This document shows, one piece after another, positions 50,920 to 62,300 of a stretch of DNA of 64,000 bases. Each line of letters begins with the position of its first letter. Position 1 is the stretch's first letter. The position numbers were made by a program, and so were the translations under genes. Source of the stretch: Rhopalosiphum padi (lineage: Eukaryota; Arthropoda; Insecta; Hemiptera; Aphididae); NCBI RefSeq assembly GCF_020882245.1, contig NC_083600.1, forward strand, positions 2,604,001 through 2,668,000. The letters run 5' to 3'. The notes beneath the pieces were generated by a model, which was not told the DNA's origin, ran no database searches, and worked only from the letters and a program-made list of their open reading frames with translations.

Positions 50920-51164
50920 ACCGTGTGTTAGGTTAGCAAGGTAAATCTATGTGATAATAATACGTAAGCCACGCCGCCGTTCGCATCATTTCTTTTGCTT
51001 TAAACTAATATATACCTATTGGCTATTACCATTATTCTAAAGGTTGCGTACCGTTTCGGGTCTAACCTGGCCATTGTACTATTATCGATACACGAGTTAC
51101 CGCGAACACTGTCAGTATTGAGACCGATCGATTGCTAAAGCGCTGTAGTAAAGGTTACGCGTCG

Positions 51165-51230
51165 ATGTCGGGAGTTGTACGGAAGGGCATCAGCCCTCCC
51201 ATCGGTTGCGCTTGGTGGGAGATAATGTAG
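51165..51230 (+). CDS. candidate small ORF of 21 codons
   Basis: An ATG at 51165 opens 21 codons to TAG at 51228-51230. The peptide contains SGVVRKGISPPIGCAWW, not the low-complexity composition typical of random AT-rich translation. The start context (CGTCGATGTC) is only moderate. It completely overlaps the hairpins at 51181-51221, so structure or coding could explain the sequence, and chance in a CpG island is possible. Confidence 0.12.
   Translation: MSGVVRKGISPPIGCAWWEIM
51181..51221. repeat. competing GC-rich hairpins
   Basis: CTCCCATC (51196-51203) pairs with GGTGGGAG (51214-51221) over eight pairs, one of them G-U, around a 10 nt loop. The overlapping AGGGC (51184-51188) pairs perfectly with GCCCT (51193-51197) around a 4 nt ATCA loop, with GG/CC beyond a bulge. 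The two stems share bases and are alternatives. Confidence 0.65.
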
Positions 51231-51582
51231 AAATAATAGGCAGCGCCGTTTGACCGACCGAATATCTGGTTGCAATAAAGCACACTGCTGTGTACAAACT
51301 TGTTCAATCGAATACGTATTTCTTGATCACATCTCGTACGTTAAAAGGCACACAACATCGGCGATAACGATGCTAAACGATCACTGCAGAATATATTTAG
51401 TTCGGCGAGTAACGAAATAAACGGTTTGCCTACGATGTAAAAAAAACACGCGATACATTGGGTTACCGATACAAACCGTGTTTTTATTACTAATCAAATA
51501 ATAAGAGTTATGCACTTATGCGCTATAATAATATGATAATAATAAAAAAAAAATGAATCGTGAGATGGGGCGGCGTTCCAAT

Positions 51583-51588
51583 CACGTG
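51583..51588. promoter_or_regulatory. canonical E-box CACGTG
   Basis: CACGTG next to a CCAAT pentamer and 27 bp upstream of TATAAAA. Confidence 0.5.
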
Positions 51589-51614
51589 ACAGCGCATATA
51601 TCTGCGCGACACCG

Positions 51615-51621
51615 TATAAAA
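51615..51621 (+). promoter_or_regulatory. TATA box candidate
   Basis: TATAAAA in a GC-mixed context (ACCGTATAAAACACCG), so it stands out from background AT runs. Confidence 0.4.
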
Positions 51622-51831
51622 CACCGATAATAGACGACACCGGTAAACGTCACGCGTGAGATCTAATCACAGACAATGGGCGTGCTTAGTGAATAGTTCT
51701 GGTTGGCACAGTGCGGTGCTTGCGTGGCGATGTCAACACGATCGTACGTTATACAAATACCGATAAGGATTGCCAATTGAATCGGAACCCTCGAAGCTCA
51801 ACAACGAGAAAAACATTTAAATGCTTATAAA

Positions 51832-51854
51832 TACGAGCACTGCAAATGCTCGTA
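51832..51854. repeat. 8 bp perfect hairpin
   Basis: TACGAGCA (51832-51839) pairs perfectly with TGCTCGTA (51847-51854) around the 7 nt loop CTGCAAA. It lies 60 bp upstream of a second TATAAAA. Confidence 0.7.
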
Positions 51855-51960
51855 ACACAAAATCGCTCTGAATATTTGGAAGACTGCGTTGAGTATAAAA
51901 CACGACCATCACGACCACTATATTAAGTGAATTTTACAAGTTTCTACGGTGAAGTACTCT

Positions 51961-52839
51961 TTGTTATACGTTAAAGAAATTAAAATCTTAAATTTTCAAA
52001 CCATATAGGCCTGTGAATATTATACTTAATTTAAATACATCATGTGTACTGTGATTAGGTAGATAACTGAAACAATTTTTGATTGCTTTAATTACACCGT
52101 TATTCAATTATTTAAAGTAATGGTATATTTTTTTTTTACTTTTGACATTATTTTGTATATAATCACATATTATTTTTATAAACGCTGTAAAATCAAAATA
52201 TGACGAATTGGTAACCCCAGAGTCAAACTGTTTGTACACAGTTTTAACGAGCGTAGAATTAAATCATGTATATATATTTAAGGGAGGTAATAAAAAAATC
52301 CAGGTATTGATAAGGGTAGGGGAGCTGTTGAAAAATACATTAATTGAAAAACAACTATGTGGCGTTTCGTTTATACGATTTAAAGAAGAGGGTTTTTCTT
52401 TACGTTGAACGGAAAAGATATATTATTATGTATTACACAACAATGTTAGAAAATAATAAAAAATATAATATTAATATCTCAGGTTTTTTATTTTTAGAAC
52501 TGAATTATAAGTTATTGATTAATTTATGTTTAGAAATAAAAATAATAATATATTTCAAGAACAGTGACATTAATATTTTATTAACACGCACATATGAACC
52601 TTTTTGTGACTAAAATAAAATATCCAAATAGTCGTTATTAAAATAGAACATTGCTACTACCATAGTAAGAGACCAGTTGCCTAACCTTAATTATATGAAT
52701 AAAATATTATGACTATTGTGGGACATCTTAATATAGTGACATAATATAATATAAAAAATATATATTTAAGTCTAAATGGTCTTAAACTTAACATAGGCCC
52801 GAAATAGCTTTGGTTTGCATTTGAACATTAAAGTATGCA
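51961..52839. other. AT-rich DNA, no supported gene
   Basis: Overlapping plus-strand open frames at 52208-52408 and 52344-52613 are present. The first starts with TTG, not ATG, and reads VTPESNCLYTVLTSVELNHV early on, which is mildly protein-like. It has no splice sites, domain or consistent context, so I do not call it a gene. Confidence 0.35.
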
Positions 52840-53480
52840 TAAATGCCATCGGCGGGAAAAATGTCTCCGGTAAACGATGATCAATGATTCGTAACAATGT
52901 TGGGTTAATCAAAAAATCGATAAAGTAGTAATAATTACGCCGTCGGTAATAACATCATCATATTGTTGGATCCATGCAGATATTGTTATTATTTCTATTA
53001 TTGATGTCCTAATTTATGACTAACAAAAACACGTTCCACAGCCGCACACGCCGCCGGTCTTTCATAATGTGTGCGGCGGATATAACAGTAGTCAATAGGT
53101 ATATATTATATCCCATACTTGTCGATGAATAATTAATTTCCCCGTCAACTTTACGGTGTGAGTATTATACAAAGGGTTCAAGTATAATAATAATTATAAT
53201 TTATTATAATAATATGTGCCGTTTAGTCACGTATTCGGAAGAGGAGGGTCTTTCGGAGATGGTCGGATGAACGGAATTAGTGACAACTGACAATTATAAT
53301 ATCATTGTTCGCTGAAAAGTGTGTTTAATATACATGTATAGACAGCGTTGTGCAAGCGGACGCCATGTGACCGCACAAAACAATTGAACTAATGTCGCAC
53401 GTCTTTTAGCCTTTAGAAGCATAAAGTCTTCGGCATGTCAAAAAAACAACACTGGTCGTAAAGATTAGTATATAGAAAAA
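52840..53480. promoter_or_regulatory. CpG-retaining island, candidate regulatory region
   Basis: This is a mixed-composition region with many CpGs. GGCGGGAAAA at about 52852 fits an E2F-type site, and a 9 bp perfect GC hairpin lies at 53041-53077. Around 53217-53292 two short plus-strand frames are open (one reads FSHVFGRGGSFGDGRMNG). The transcription start cannot be placed. Together with the 51 kb island it may form one promoter domain. Confidence 0.3.
53041..53077. repeat. 9 bp perfect GC-rich hairpin
   Basis: GCCGCACAC (53041-53049) pairs perfectly with GTGTGCGGC (53069-53077) around a 19 nt loop that is itself CG-rich on the 5' side. Confidence 0.8.
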
Positions 53481-53870
53481 TATTCGTATTTTGCGACGAC
53501 TAATATAATAATAACTATATGTTATTAACGGTGTATTTTTTATTTTCTGTTTAAATAATTTTTGTGTAGAAATCGAGTTTTGATTAAGTTTATTTTGTAT
53601 ATCACATCCTCGGTAGTTTCTCTAAGTCAAAAGCCATCAATTTTCAACCAGTGAACCATACACTGGTTTCACATGTGGCAGCGTGTAATTTTAACTGTAG
53701 TAGACATAGAAATGAGGAGAACTTTTAAGTGTAATCTATTTGGTAATAAGTAAATAAATTCTGTTTTTGCAAAATACTAACAGAAGCTTGTGTTTTAGAA
53801 CACTGGAAAGAAAAGGTTTGTATCGTTAACCCATAATAGCAATGATTATAGTACTATTTTTTTTTATTTT
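53481..53870. other. AT-rich spacer
   Basis: No gene is visible. It would be the intron upstream of the possible exon at 53874 if that exon is real. Confidence 0.4.
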
Positions 53871-53873
53871 CAG

Positions 53874-53914
53874 TGTATGAGGAAAAGTTCGGCGGAGGCC
53901 GGTTAATCGAATAA
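53874..53914 (+). CDS. possible terminal exon
   Basis: The strongest-looking acceptor of the window, ten T residues then ATTTTCAG (AG at 53872-53873), is followed by GC-rich sequence. In one frame it reads YEEKFGGGRLIE and stops at TAA 53912-53914. Another frame reads CMRKSSAEAG and stops about as soon. AATAAA polyadenylation-type signals follow at 53910-53915 and 53958-53963. The layout matches a short last coding exon of a plus-strand gene, possibly one starting in an island upstream. Without a transcript this remains a guess. Confidence 0.22.
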
Positions 53915-56219
53915 ATGGATTGTATCGATAAACTGTCACAGTATTATTATTACTCAAAATAAAAATTTAATGATACTGGTATATTGACAATGATTATTAC
54001 ACGCAGTAAAAAAAAAGCTATTCTCCCATATAATAAAATTGTATTAACAAAATAATTGCATTTTTATCTGAGCTGCCACATCCGCAGTGTATTATTTTAT
54101 ATTTATATAATTTGACTTTAATTATACGATTTATTATTATTATTATTTGACGTACAGTGAATATTCCAAACTGATTCGAATAAAAAAATAATAATGGGAT
54201 GAACATCGCATCATGTTCATAAATGATAGCACTGACGACTATTCAATTATGCGACTAATGTCTATTGTACATTTCTGGAGAGGTCTTCGAGTATTGGTAT
54301 TTTTTTATTATTATATTTTATATAAAATGATATTTTTTTGTAATTAATACAAATATTTAAGATATGTTCAACAAAAAATATTCTCCTCATGTAGCTATGT
54401 TATTATAAAATAATAATTATAATATAATGCTATTCATTTTTGTTCTATACACACTTTTTAGAACTTGGTGTACCGCTAAATACACGTATATTATCTATTT
54501 TAGTTAAAGTTATTTTTACTGTGAACCACTGTTCTAGGAATATTATAGAAAACATACCAACATTTTTCAAATAATAATGTCTGTCCGTACGGTTCAACGA
54601 AATTTCACTCAAAATACGTTTTTAAAATCTATAGTTTTATATTATTGCCTAACCACACTATAATGCATAACCAATTGCTTAACTGCTTTTAGTTGAGATA
54701 AGGGAGCTACTATTGCGATAAGTACAAAACATCATTATGATGTGTTAGTTGGTCTCTCTTCACTGCATCATCCCTATAGCCCTTTAATATATATTAATGC
54801 GATTAAAAACTATGTACGTAATAATAACTATACAAAATATAATGGCGGATAAATTTAATGTGGACTACAAAAATAAAGATTTTGAAAATTTTATATTTTA
54901 AAATAATACAAACATAGTAATCCATATCCATATGTGCTAAATATCATCAATATAAATTTCGTTCATAAAATGTTATATTTAACATCTTCAAATTCAACAT
55001 TTTTATTAAACACGATTTTAATACTTAATATCGATTTTATTTCAATTTAAAACACCAATTATTAATTCTTAATATAAATAAATAAAAATTATTTATTTTT
55101 AATGAGTTTCAAATGTTTATGTTTAAAAATATTTATGCAAGAAAAAAATAATAAGGAAAATTCCATGTAATGATTATGTAATAAATGTAAAAAATAAACT
55201 TTGTCATAAAATATTGTGCCCAGAATATGACTGATAATACTTGAAGATAGTTAAAAAAAATGAGTTTCCTACGTGAGTTGCAAATAAAATTAATAATTTA
55301 CAATAAGAAACGTCCTTTGTATTACATAGTATACCTACTGCATTATGTTCGTGAAATTGTATACCTTGACAAATGAGCATCAATTTAAATAATATTGTAT
55401 ACTTCCTGGATAATCTGTACAATGGTATGTAAAAGACAAGTATTAAAATTTAATGAAACAATGGATTTTAAGTTCAAATTTTTTAATAACTTATAATTTA
55501 TTTATAACTATTTTTTAGCATACATCACTTATTTTAAGTTCAGCTCTTTTAATTTATTCACGAAAGTTTTTACTGTGGCTGATGTGCTCTTTATTTCCGT
55601 ATTGTTATTTCCATTTTTTAGACTGTACTAAAATTGAGTGCAATTTATAAGTATTTGTAACTTTTAGGTTAAAATTCAAAATATATAAATAATTTAGTTA
55701 CATTAAAAAAAAAGAAGTCAGTCGTGCTTCATAGAGTATTTTGAACTTTGGCTATGTCGAAATGTCATGCTCAAATTGTAAGCATTTGTAAGTATCAATT
55801 GGTTTTAATTTTTAATGAACAATAAAATATTATAATATATGATTAAATTAAAAACACTGGTTTCCCTATTATTAAATGTACTTACCTAATTTAACTTTTT
55901 GTGTAAATATAAGAAAACTCACTATCTATTTACCAATTATCTGTATTTTAAATGTTAACTACTTATTTTAGATCAGAAAAAATAAAGATTGTACATCGTA
56001 ATTGAGTAAAAAAATTATTATTTTAAATTTATATTTTGCATAATGGTCTTACAATTTCTATCTGGAAAAGTAGTGTATACACACTGTTATACTATTTATA
56101 GTAAAGACGTTATGAATTCTTACCATTTATTTTGTAATTAATTTAACATTTTAAAAACAACTAATAAAACGCATTGACGTAATAAAAAACTTATTTCCGA
56201 TAATAATTAACCATCTTGG
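53915..56219. other. AT-rich non-coding DNA
   Basis: No supported gene. A small mixed patch near 54690-54790 has no recognisable origin. A minus-strand open frame at 55204-55422 is unremarkable. Confidence 0.5.
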
Positions 56220-57120
56220 TATACACAGGAGGCACGATTAATTATCATTGATTATACATAAATTTAAATATATAATAATAACACAAATTCGTCTACAATG
56301 AAGATAATAATGTGAGCGACGTAAAAGGGAAAATCGTCAATTACCGGTCGGCGAAACACTGCTTTCTGTAGGATAATATATCTAGTTATGTGCAGTATTA
56401 TTTTTTTTTTATAATATTTTGTGTATTTAAATATGTTACACGGCGTATAGTATAGGCAAAACAAATACATTGTTATGCTTAAGAATAAAATAAATTACTG
56501 TAGTGCAGAGGGTATAATATTTACTTATTGTTAAACGCCGAACGGTTTATCTAATATAACACTTTGTATTTGTTTTATTTGTTTGTTCTTTTTTTTCGTT
56601 GTTGTTGTTCATATAGGGTATTAATATTTACGGGTCGACAGCACGGTTAATAATGTTATAACACAATATATAATATATTAATATGTTATTTACTTTATGT
56701 ATAAATGATAATACTCATACGTAATGCATTTAATTGCATAGGTGTGTTGCGGAAAAATGTAATTAAAAGATCTGTATAATATAGTTTCTGTTTGGCGGGC
56801 TAAACGTTTACATAGATCATAAGCGAAATACCGTCTCAGTTGGACTGTCCCGTACGTTGGTTGACCGACCGCAGTAATTAAATAATATTATTGTTATGTT
56901 TTGGAATATGCGAGTATTGATGTACACACACGCGCGACTGATTAAAAAAAAATGATATCAGTATATTATATTGTTAAACTTTAAGTAATTAATTAAAATG
57001 AGTGGTTTTCGTTAGACGTACGTGATCAAATTAAGACGTATACGCCGCTGTGTACATTAAATTTGTAAAATGTATACGGCCATATAGAAATGCCCAGCAG
57101 CTACTATAATCCACACAGTA
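56220..57120. promoter_or_regulatory. weak CpG-retaining island
   Basis: CpG-rich words recur, for example TTACCGGTCGGCGAAACAC near 56341, ACGCCGAACGG near 56535 and TTGACCGACCG at about 56859. The last 11-mer is also found at about 51251 in another island. No ORF or clear core promoter is visible. It may be an enhancer or a distal promoter. Confidence 0.25.
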
Positions 57121-58559
57121 TTATGCTTTTGTGCATATTTTAGTATTTCATTTTCCAACTTGGTGAAATTATCCGGAAAACAAAATAATACCTCACGGCA
57201 TAGAATGGAAACAAGATTTTGAACTCTTAAAGCGTTTTATAATTATTATTTTCAAAACGCTTCCATTCTGAATATTTATTTCGAGAAATGTATTACGACA
57301 GTATAATAATTATAATATATCGCGTAACAGTTATTAACTTACCGGAATATTTTATTGAAAAATACTACCGTTACGACTTATTATTATGAAACAAAATACT
57401 TATTGTTAACTCGATGAAATTAAAGGTTTTCTTCGTAAACAAAATTTGTTTTTATTGTATTAAATTATTCTTAAATAATAAAAAAAACTTAAAATATTTT
57501 TGAGTAAGTGATATTATATTACTATATTAACTAACCACTCCTTTGATGTTAACCAATTTTTCAAAACATAGATTACAAACATATTTGTTTGCAAATATTT
57601 TCAAGAAAATTGGATTCATTAACTAAATTGAGTTTTGTAGATAATGAGAAAGTAAACAAAAAAGTATTTATTTACATAAATTATATTTAAGTATTCAACT
57701 AAAATAAAAATTAATTACCCATTGAATAATTTGGAAGAGAATTATTAAAACCTTAGTCGTGTTCAACAAACAGAAAAGTGTAGGCTTTGTCCGAACATGT
57801 ATATATATTTTTTTTTTTACCTCAATTAATAAAATTAACGACCGCATAATAATTTTCTAAATAGTATTTTATTTCACATGTACAATGGCTATCCTAGTAG
57901 TTGTTTAACCATTTACTCTATTGTCACTGTAAAACAGTTGTATTACACATTTGCAGCAATTATATGGAAACCGTATTTCAAGCATAACTTAAACGATTAA
58001 ATATAAGCTTATCTGTAAGTGTATCGTGTAAAAGTATAAGTTCAATTTATTACCGAAGTACTTCGGCAATTACATGTCAAGTAGAATTTACTGTCAGAAT
58101 TACGATCTTGTTGACATGTTACGAATTAAAGATTGATAGTAGGTACTTAACAATAATTTTTTCAGAAAAGCCTGCTATGCGCACATAATTACTATCGCAG
58201 TTTATACATAGTTTTTGAGTCTTATTAAATATTGCGAATCATTAATATTACATTTAACACCTTCATTAAATTTAATAAGACATACATATTAACAAAGATT
58301 ACGGTTTAATACGGTTAGGTTACGTCGTCTAAACATCTAAACGACATGCCATAATACAATAATTAACAGCTGTATCAATGCATGAAACAGTAAGTACATT
58401 ATTTAATCGAAAAAATTATAGTAACAATTATTATAAGGGTACAGATATGGATACCGATATTATAAATACTTGAATGTCTTGAGCCAACATATTTTTAAGA
58501 TTGAAAAAATCAATACAAGAGTAAACATTTCCAGTATAAATTATTAACGCACATTAAAA
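57121..58559. other. AT-rich non-coding DNA
   Basis: No supported gene. A 14 bp palindrome at 58053-58066 is the only structured site seen. Confidence 0.5.
58053..58066. repeat. 14 bp perfect palindrome
   Basis: CCGAAGTACTTCGG equals its reverse complement, GC-rich at both ends. Confidence 0.75.
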
Positions 58560-58823
58560 TGAGAAGTAGAATGTTCGTATGTGGCCGATTATGAAAAACA
58601 TTTAATTAACCAACTACACGTTTTTTTCTTCCAATATGTGCTTTAAATTTCGCCAATCGAATAAAAAATGCATTAATTTGTTTACACAATATTGTATAAT
58701 ACAAACACAGCGAGTCGACACAGACGTTTTTTTCTACGTCGAGTGCATTAGTACGATTATTACGTATTTTCACTTGACATGATATGAAAGTATGTCTGCG
58801 CATAATTAAATTCTGTGACCCAA

Positions 58824-58843
58824 AACCGATGAGTTCATCGGTT
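58824..58843. repeat. 20 bp near-palindrome, 9 bp arms
   Basis: AACCGATGA (58824-58832) and TCATCGGTT (58835-58843) are perfect inverted copies separated by two bases. Confidence 0.8.
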
Positions 58844-59029
58844 GTTCTAAATATTTAAAACGAATTTCAAAATTGGTTTCCGTGCAATGACGGTCGAAGA
58901 ATATTTCCCGTGCAATTCCCCGGGTTAATCGGACTAAATGCATCAACGGAATTACGTTAACTTGCTACCGCCACCGCCGTCTCCGTCGGTCTGCAGAGTT
59001 GGGATAATTGGTTTAACACTTAATGCCGA

Positions 59030-59314
59030 CTAATTTGTTGTACGCACACCCTTAACTAGTCGGCCGTCGGTTAGTTGTGCGAACTCGTAATAGAATACAC
59101 GATCAGTTTTAAGTTTACTATGCGATTGGCAAAGCAAAAACCAAACACCACCTTTGCTGTTGTAGTCGTACCGTGCCCGTGGCCGACCGCCCAAAACATT
59201 AGGTACGAACAATAAACGACTTGTGCTCGACATATAGTTTATTATCAACTTCTCGTATATCGTACGTCTCGCAGCATGCGCCGTTACCGAGACCACGAGA
59301 AGGATGATTATCAT
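59030..59314 (-). CDS. candidate secreted small protein or exon (94 codons)
   Basis: ATG at 59314 (minus strand) opens 94 codons to TAG at 59030-59032, and an in-frame TAA lies 11 codons upstream. The first 15 or so residues (MIIILLVVSVTAHAA) form a hydrophobic stretch with an AxA-type end, as in a short signal peptide. The rest is mixed and basic, with VPNVLGGRPRARYDYNS and DRVFYYEFAQLTDGRLVKG. Codons are GC-richer than the surroundings. It is among the most protein-like frames of its length in the window. The region is stop-poor because of its CpG content, so chance is possible. No family is recognised. Confidence 0.3.
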   Translation of the reverse strand: MIIILLVVSVTAHAARRTIYEKLIINYMSSTSRLLFVPNVLGGRPRARYDYNSKGGVWFLLCQSHSKLKTDRVFYYEFAQLTDGRLVKGVRTTN

Positions 59315-59319
59315 AAGAA

Positions 59320-59378
59320 ATGGCAGTAATTCGCAAATCTTTCGTTAAAATAACATATAAAAGTAAAAACAGCTGTAG
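59320..59378 (+). CDS. alternative first coding exon on plus strand
   Basis: ATG at 59320 in good context (AAGAAATGGC) opens 19 codons and two bases up to AG|GTAATG at 59378/59379, a fair splice donor. The peptide begins MAVIRKSFVKITYKS, basic and lysine-rich. The CpG island just upstream would be its promoter. It is divergent from, and almost abuts, the minus-strand ORF at 59030-59314. Both could be real, or only one, or neither. Confidence 0.15.
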
Positions 59379-62300
59379 GTAATGGGCTTACAATAATAAT
59401 AAATACATTAATTATTATAAGCGAAAGTTCTGCCTTGATTTTGTCCGAGTCGAGATTTATCGACACGAGAAGACATCACAAGACCTTAAACTACTAACGA
59501 ATATCTTCTCTAATAATAAAACCCACGTAATAATGTAAATAATGTAATACACTTAGTCGAATAACTAGGACGCGAACAAAAATTAATTGCATTAATCATA
59601 TTATTATATATGCAGTTCAATAGTGTTTTATACTCGTGTTTATAGGATTTATTTTGAACTTAAGAAAACGTGAATGACTTACTAATCAGCCAGTTGTCAT
59701 ATTTTTTATTGTCCTATACCAGATAGAATACAATACATACACATAATAATTATTTAGTTTTTAATTATTACTGACTTTAGAGATTTAAAAAAATTACGTT
59801 TCTGTTTTAATAATATTTTATTGTTTACAGTACTAATTTACATTCATAATATAATATAATTGTATTCTGTAATTACTAAGATGTATAATAATAAAATTTA
59901 GATTAATTGAAAATAAGCAATTTTTAAGTTTAGTTAGATCTATTTTATTTTGGTTGCTTAAAATCCATTGTAAATAAATGTTTAAATTGTTATAAAATAC
60001 AAATTTATGAAACTTGAATATTTACTATCCAGATATTTGATGAATGTACATAATTTTATTAGTGTGTATAAACTATAAAAACACTATATTTGTAAAAAAA
60101 AATATTGTTTATAGTAACCCACATAATAAATCGGTTAAAAAAATACGTTATCGATACACCTCATGAATCATCTAAGACTTTGATAAGTTTTATTGACAAA
60201 CATTACTACGTTAACTTAATATGTATACTATCGGACTACCGTGAGACTTAAAACAGCTGCTAAATACACCCAAATATTCAATTAAAATTTAAAATACATT
60301 AAAAATGACTTGAAACCCAATACGTATTTAAAAAATGAAAACGGTGATTTTTTTTTTTTTTTTTTAACAAAAAATGTACCTTATTGAAACGACGAAATAA
60401 ATTAGGATAAAAGCAATGCATTAGATAAATGTACATAAGGGAATTACGATTTGTATAGTATACTTTAAACCTAATATACTACACTGATAAATAAATAAAT
60501 AATATTGTTTATTCATTCTTTAATAGGTATTATTATTAAAAACTCAAGCACAATATCTGTTTAAAAAAAAGAGAAACTTTTAAAATAAATGTAGCAATAT
60601 AAAAACATAATGAGTTACAAATCGTTCACACGTTTTATTTTAAAAATAAATCTCACGCTTTAAAACGAGATAATATTATATTATATCATTGTATTTTCAA
60701 TATTATAATAAATAATTATAATACTCGTACTTTTGAGTTATTCCGAAAATAACTGTATACCTGCATAATATTTAAATTTGACGTATTTTGTTTAATTTTA
60801 AGTACTTTTGGAAACATTGATACAATTACTATAATGCGTTTGTACGTTAATGTATTTTTTTTTTCTTAAGTAGTTATGATTATCATGAAAAACCCCATAA
60901 CTGTAAAGATTATAATACAAAACAAATTGTAGAAAAAGTATTTTCGAGACAATAAAATCAAATTATATCGAAATCGCTCGAGTAGTTGAGTATAATATTA
61001 TATCTAAGGATATGTGTTTATAATGCTTATAAACAGAATTCACACTGAAGTTTACATTTTTACCGTATATGTTAGTCATGTACGTTTGCTGCATCTAAAT
61101 TAATTATATACTTAGCATTTAATTTACCATTTAATAAAATATAATATGTATTGTAAATAATTTCAATGAACTTAATGTCAACATCTAAGTCATTATAGTT
61201 TTATTTCTACTTATAATTATTATGGTATTAGACTTATAAAAGTAATAAAATAATTATTTATTTATAAAAGAAAATGAATATTATATAAATATTATTTCCA
61301 TGAAAAAAAAAAATTAATTAGACACCTTAGACACCGACATTTTTTTAAAAATATATTTTTTATAGGTATGCATTAACGATTGGAGTATTAGTGCTATTAT
61401 TTAGTTTACCTTAATACAGTAACTAAAAAAAGATAATATAAAATAAAGAACATATATAATTGATTTACTCGCAAATATCTATACTAAAATTATAGATTAA
61501 ATATTATAATATAGGTCAAAAATTACCTAAATGCTATTATTACTTAGTTTACTTAATAGTTTAGGTACGTAAATAGTAAACTTAAAAAAAATCTTTATAT
61601 TATCCAATGTTACAAACAAAAAAACGTGTTTTTTTCAATTTTTTTATTAAAATTGCAATCGGTTTATTTTGAAAGTTCTCTTTGTCTTATTGCAAATCGT
61701 GAAAAAAATTAGTTATCGAATAAATACTTAAACCCATATCATGATGTAATAGTATTTTTTTTTTTTTTATGTAAAACTTTAAAAAAAAAAGTTTCATGTT
61801 AACAAACAAATATGTAAATGATACATTTCCATATATATTATTGTGTTCTATGTTGTTTTGATTATCTAAATAATCATAATGTCTGTAAATAGGTACTATG
61901 AATTATTTTAAATTTGAAAACAATGTTAAATGACTGAATTAATAAAATAATTTTGACTTTTAAGTAATGTTCTGCGTATCTGTTATTAAAATGTACACGG
62001 AATGTTTTTAAAAACGTAAATGCTTTTCTAAGTACAAAAAAAATGTTCTTGATGTATTTTAATATAATTATTTTTAATGAAAATTATATTATGATGAATA
62101 GTTTTGTATAAAATTACAAATTAATTTTATCTTAATCTACATTTTTCACTAATCAATATCTTGCAACAGAACCTTCTTAAATTATATTTTATAACTAAAA
62201 TCTGTGTTGAAATTTAATATTACCGTGCATACTATAGGTATCCACTATCCTTACCAACTTACCACATATTAGTTACCATATAGTACTAAACAAATAAATA

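Larger units (their letters stand above)
50920..51960 (+). promoter_or_regulatory. CpG-retaining island with CCAAT, E-box and TATA box
   Basis: The composition is mixed with many CpGs. In order on the plus strand there are CCAAT (about 51578-51582), a canonical CACGTG E-box (51583-51588) within ATCACGTGAC, and TATAAAA (51615-51621). This compact core-promoter layout predicts a start near 51645-51650. A second TATAAAA lies near 51894. CACGTG is bound by bHLH factors such as CLOCK/CYCLE, USF or TFEB relatives, but which one applies cannot be told. Two short ORFs near 51677 and 51730 would then lie in the leader. No coding exon follows clearly. Confidence 0.4.
58560..59318. promoter_or_regulatory. 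CpG-retaining island
   Basis: Mixed composition with many CpGs, such as CTACCGCCACCGCCGTC near 58965, TCGGCCGTCGG near 59060 and GTGGCCGACCGCCC near 59180. It contains a 20 bp palindrome at 58824-58843. On the minus strand it holds a 94-codon ORF (59030-59314) and a 65-codon ORF (58606-58803, beginning MRRHTFISCQVKIRNNRTNA). On the plus strand it ends just before a start codon with a splice donor (59320-59378). It is likely a promoter or first-exon region, but the direction is ambiguous. Confidence 0.4.

Noticed and set aside
52208..52613. Two overlapping plus-strand frames of 66 and 89 codons
   Set aside because: The first lacks an ATG and the second is a low-complexity N/I/K/L-rich translation. 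No splice sites or domain.
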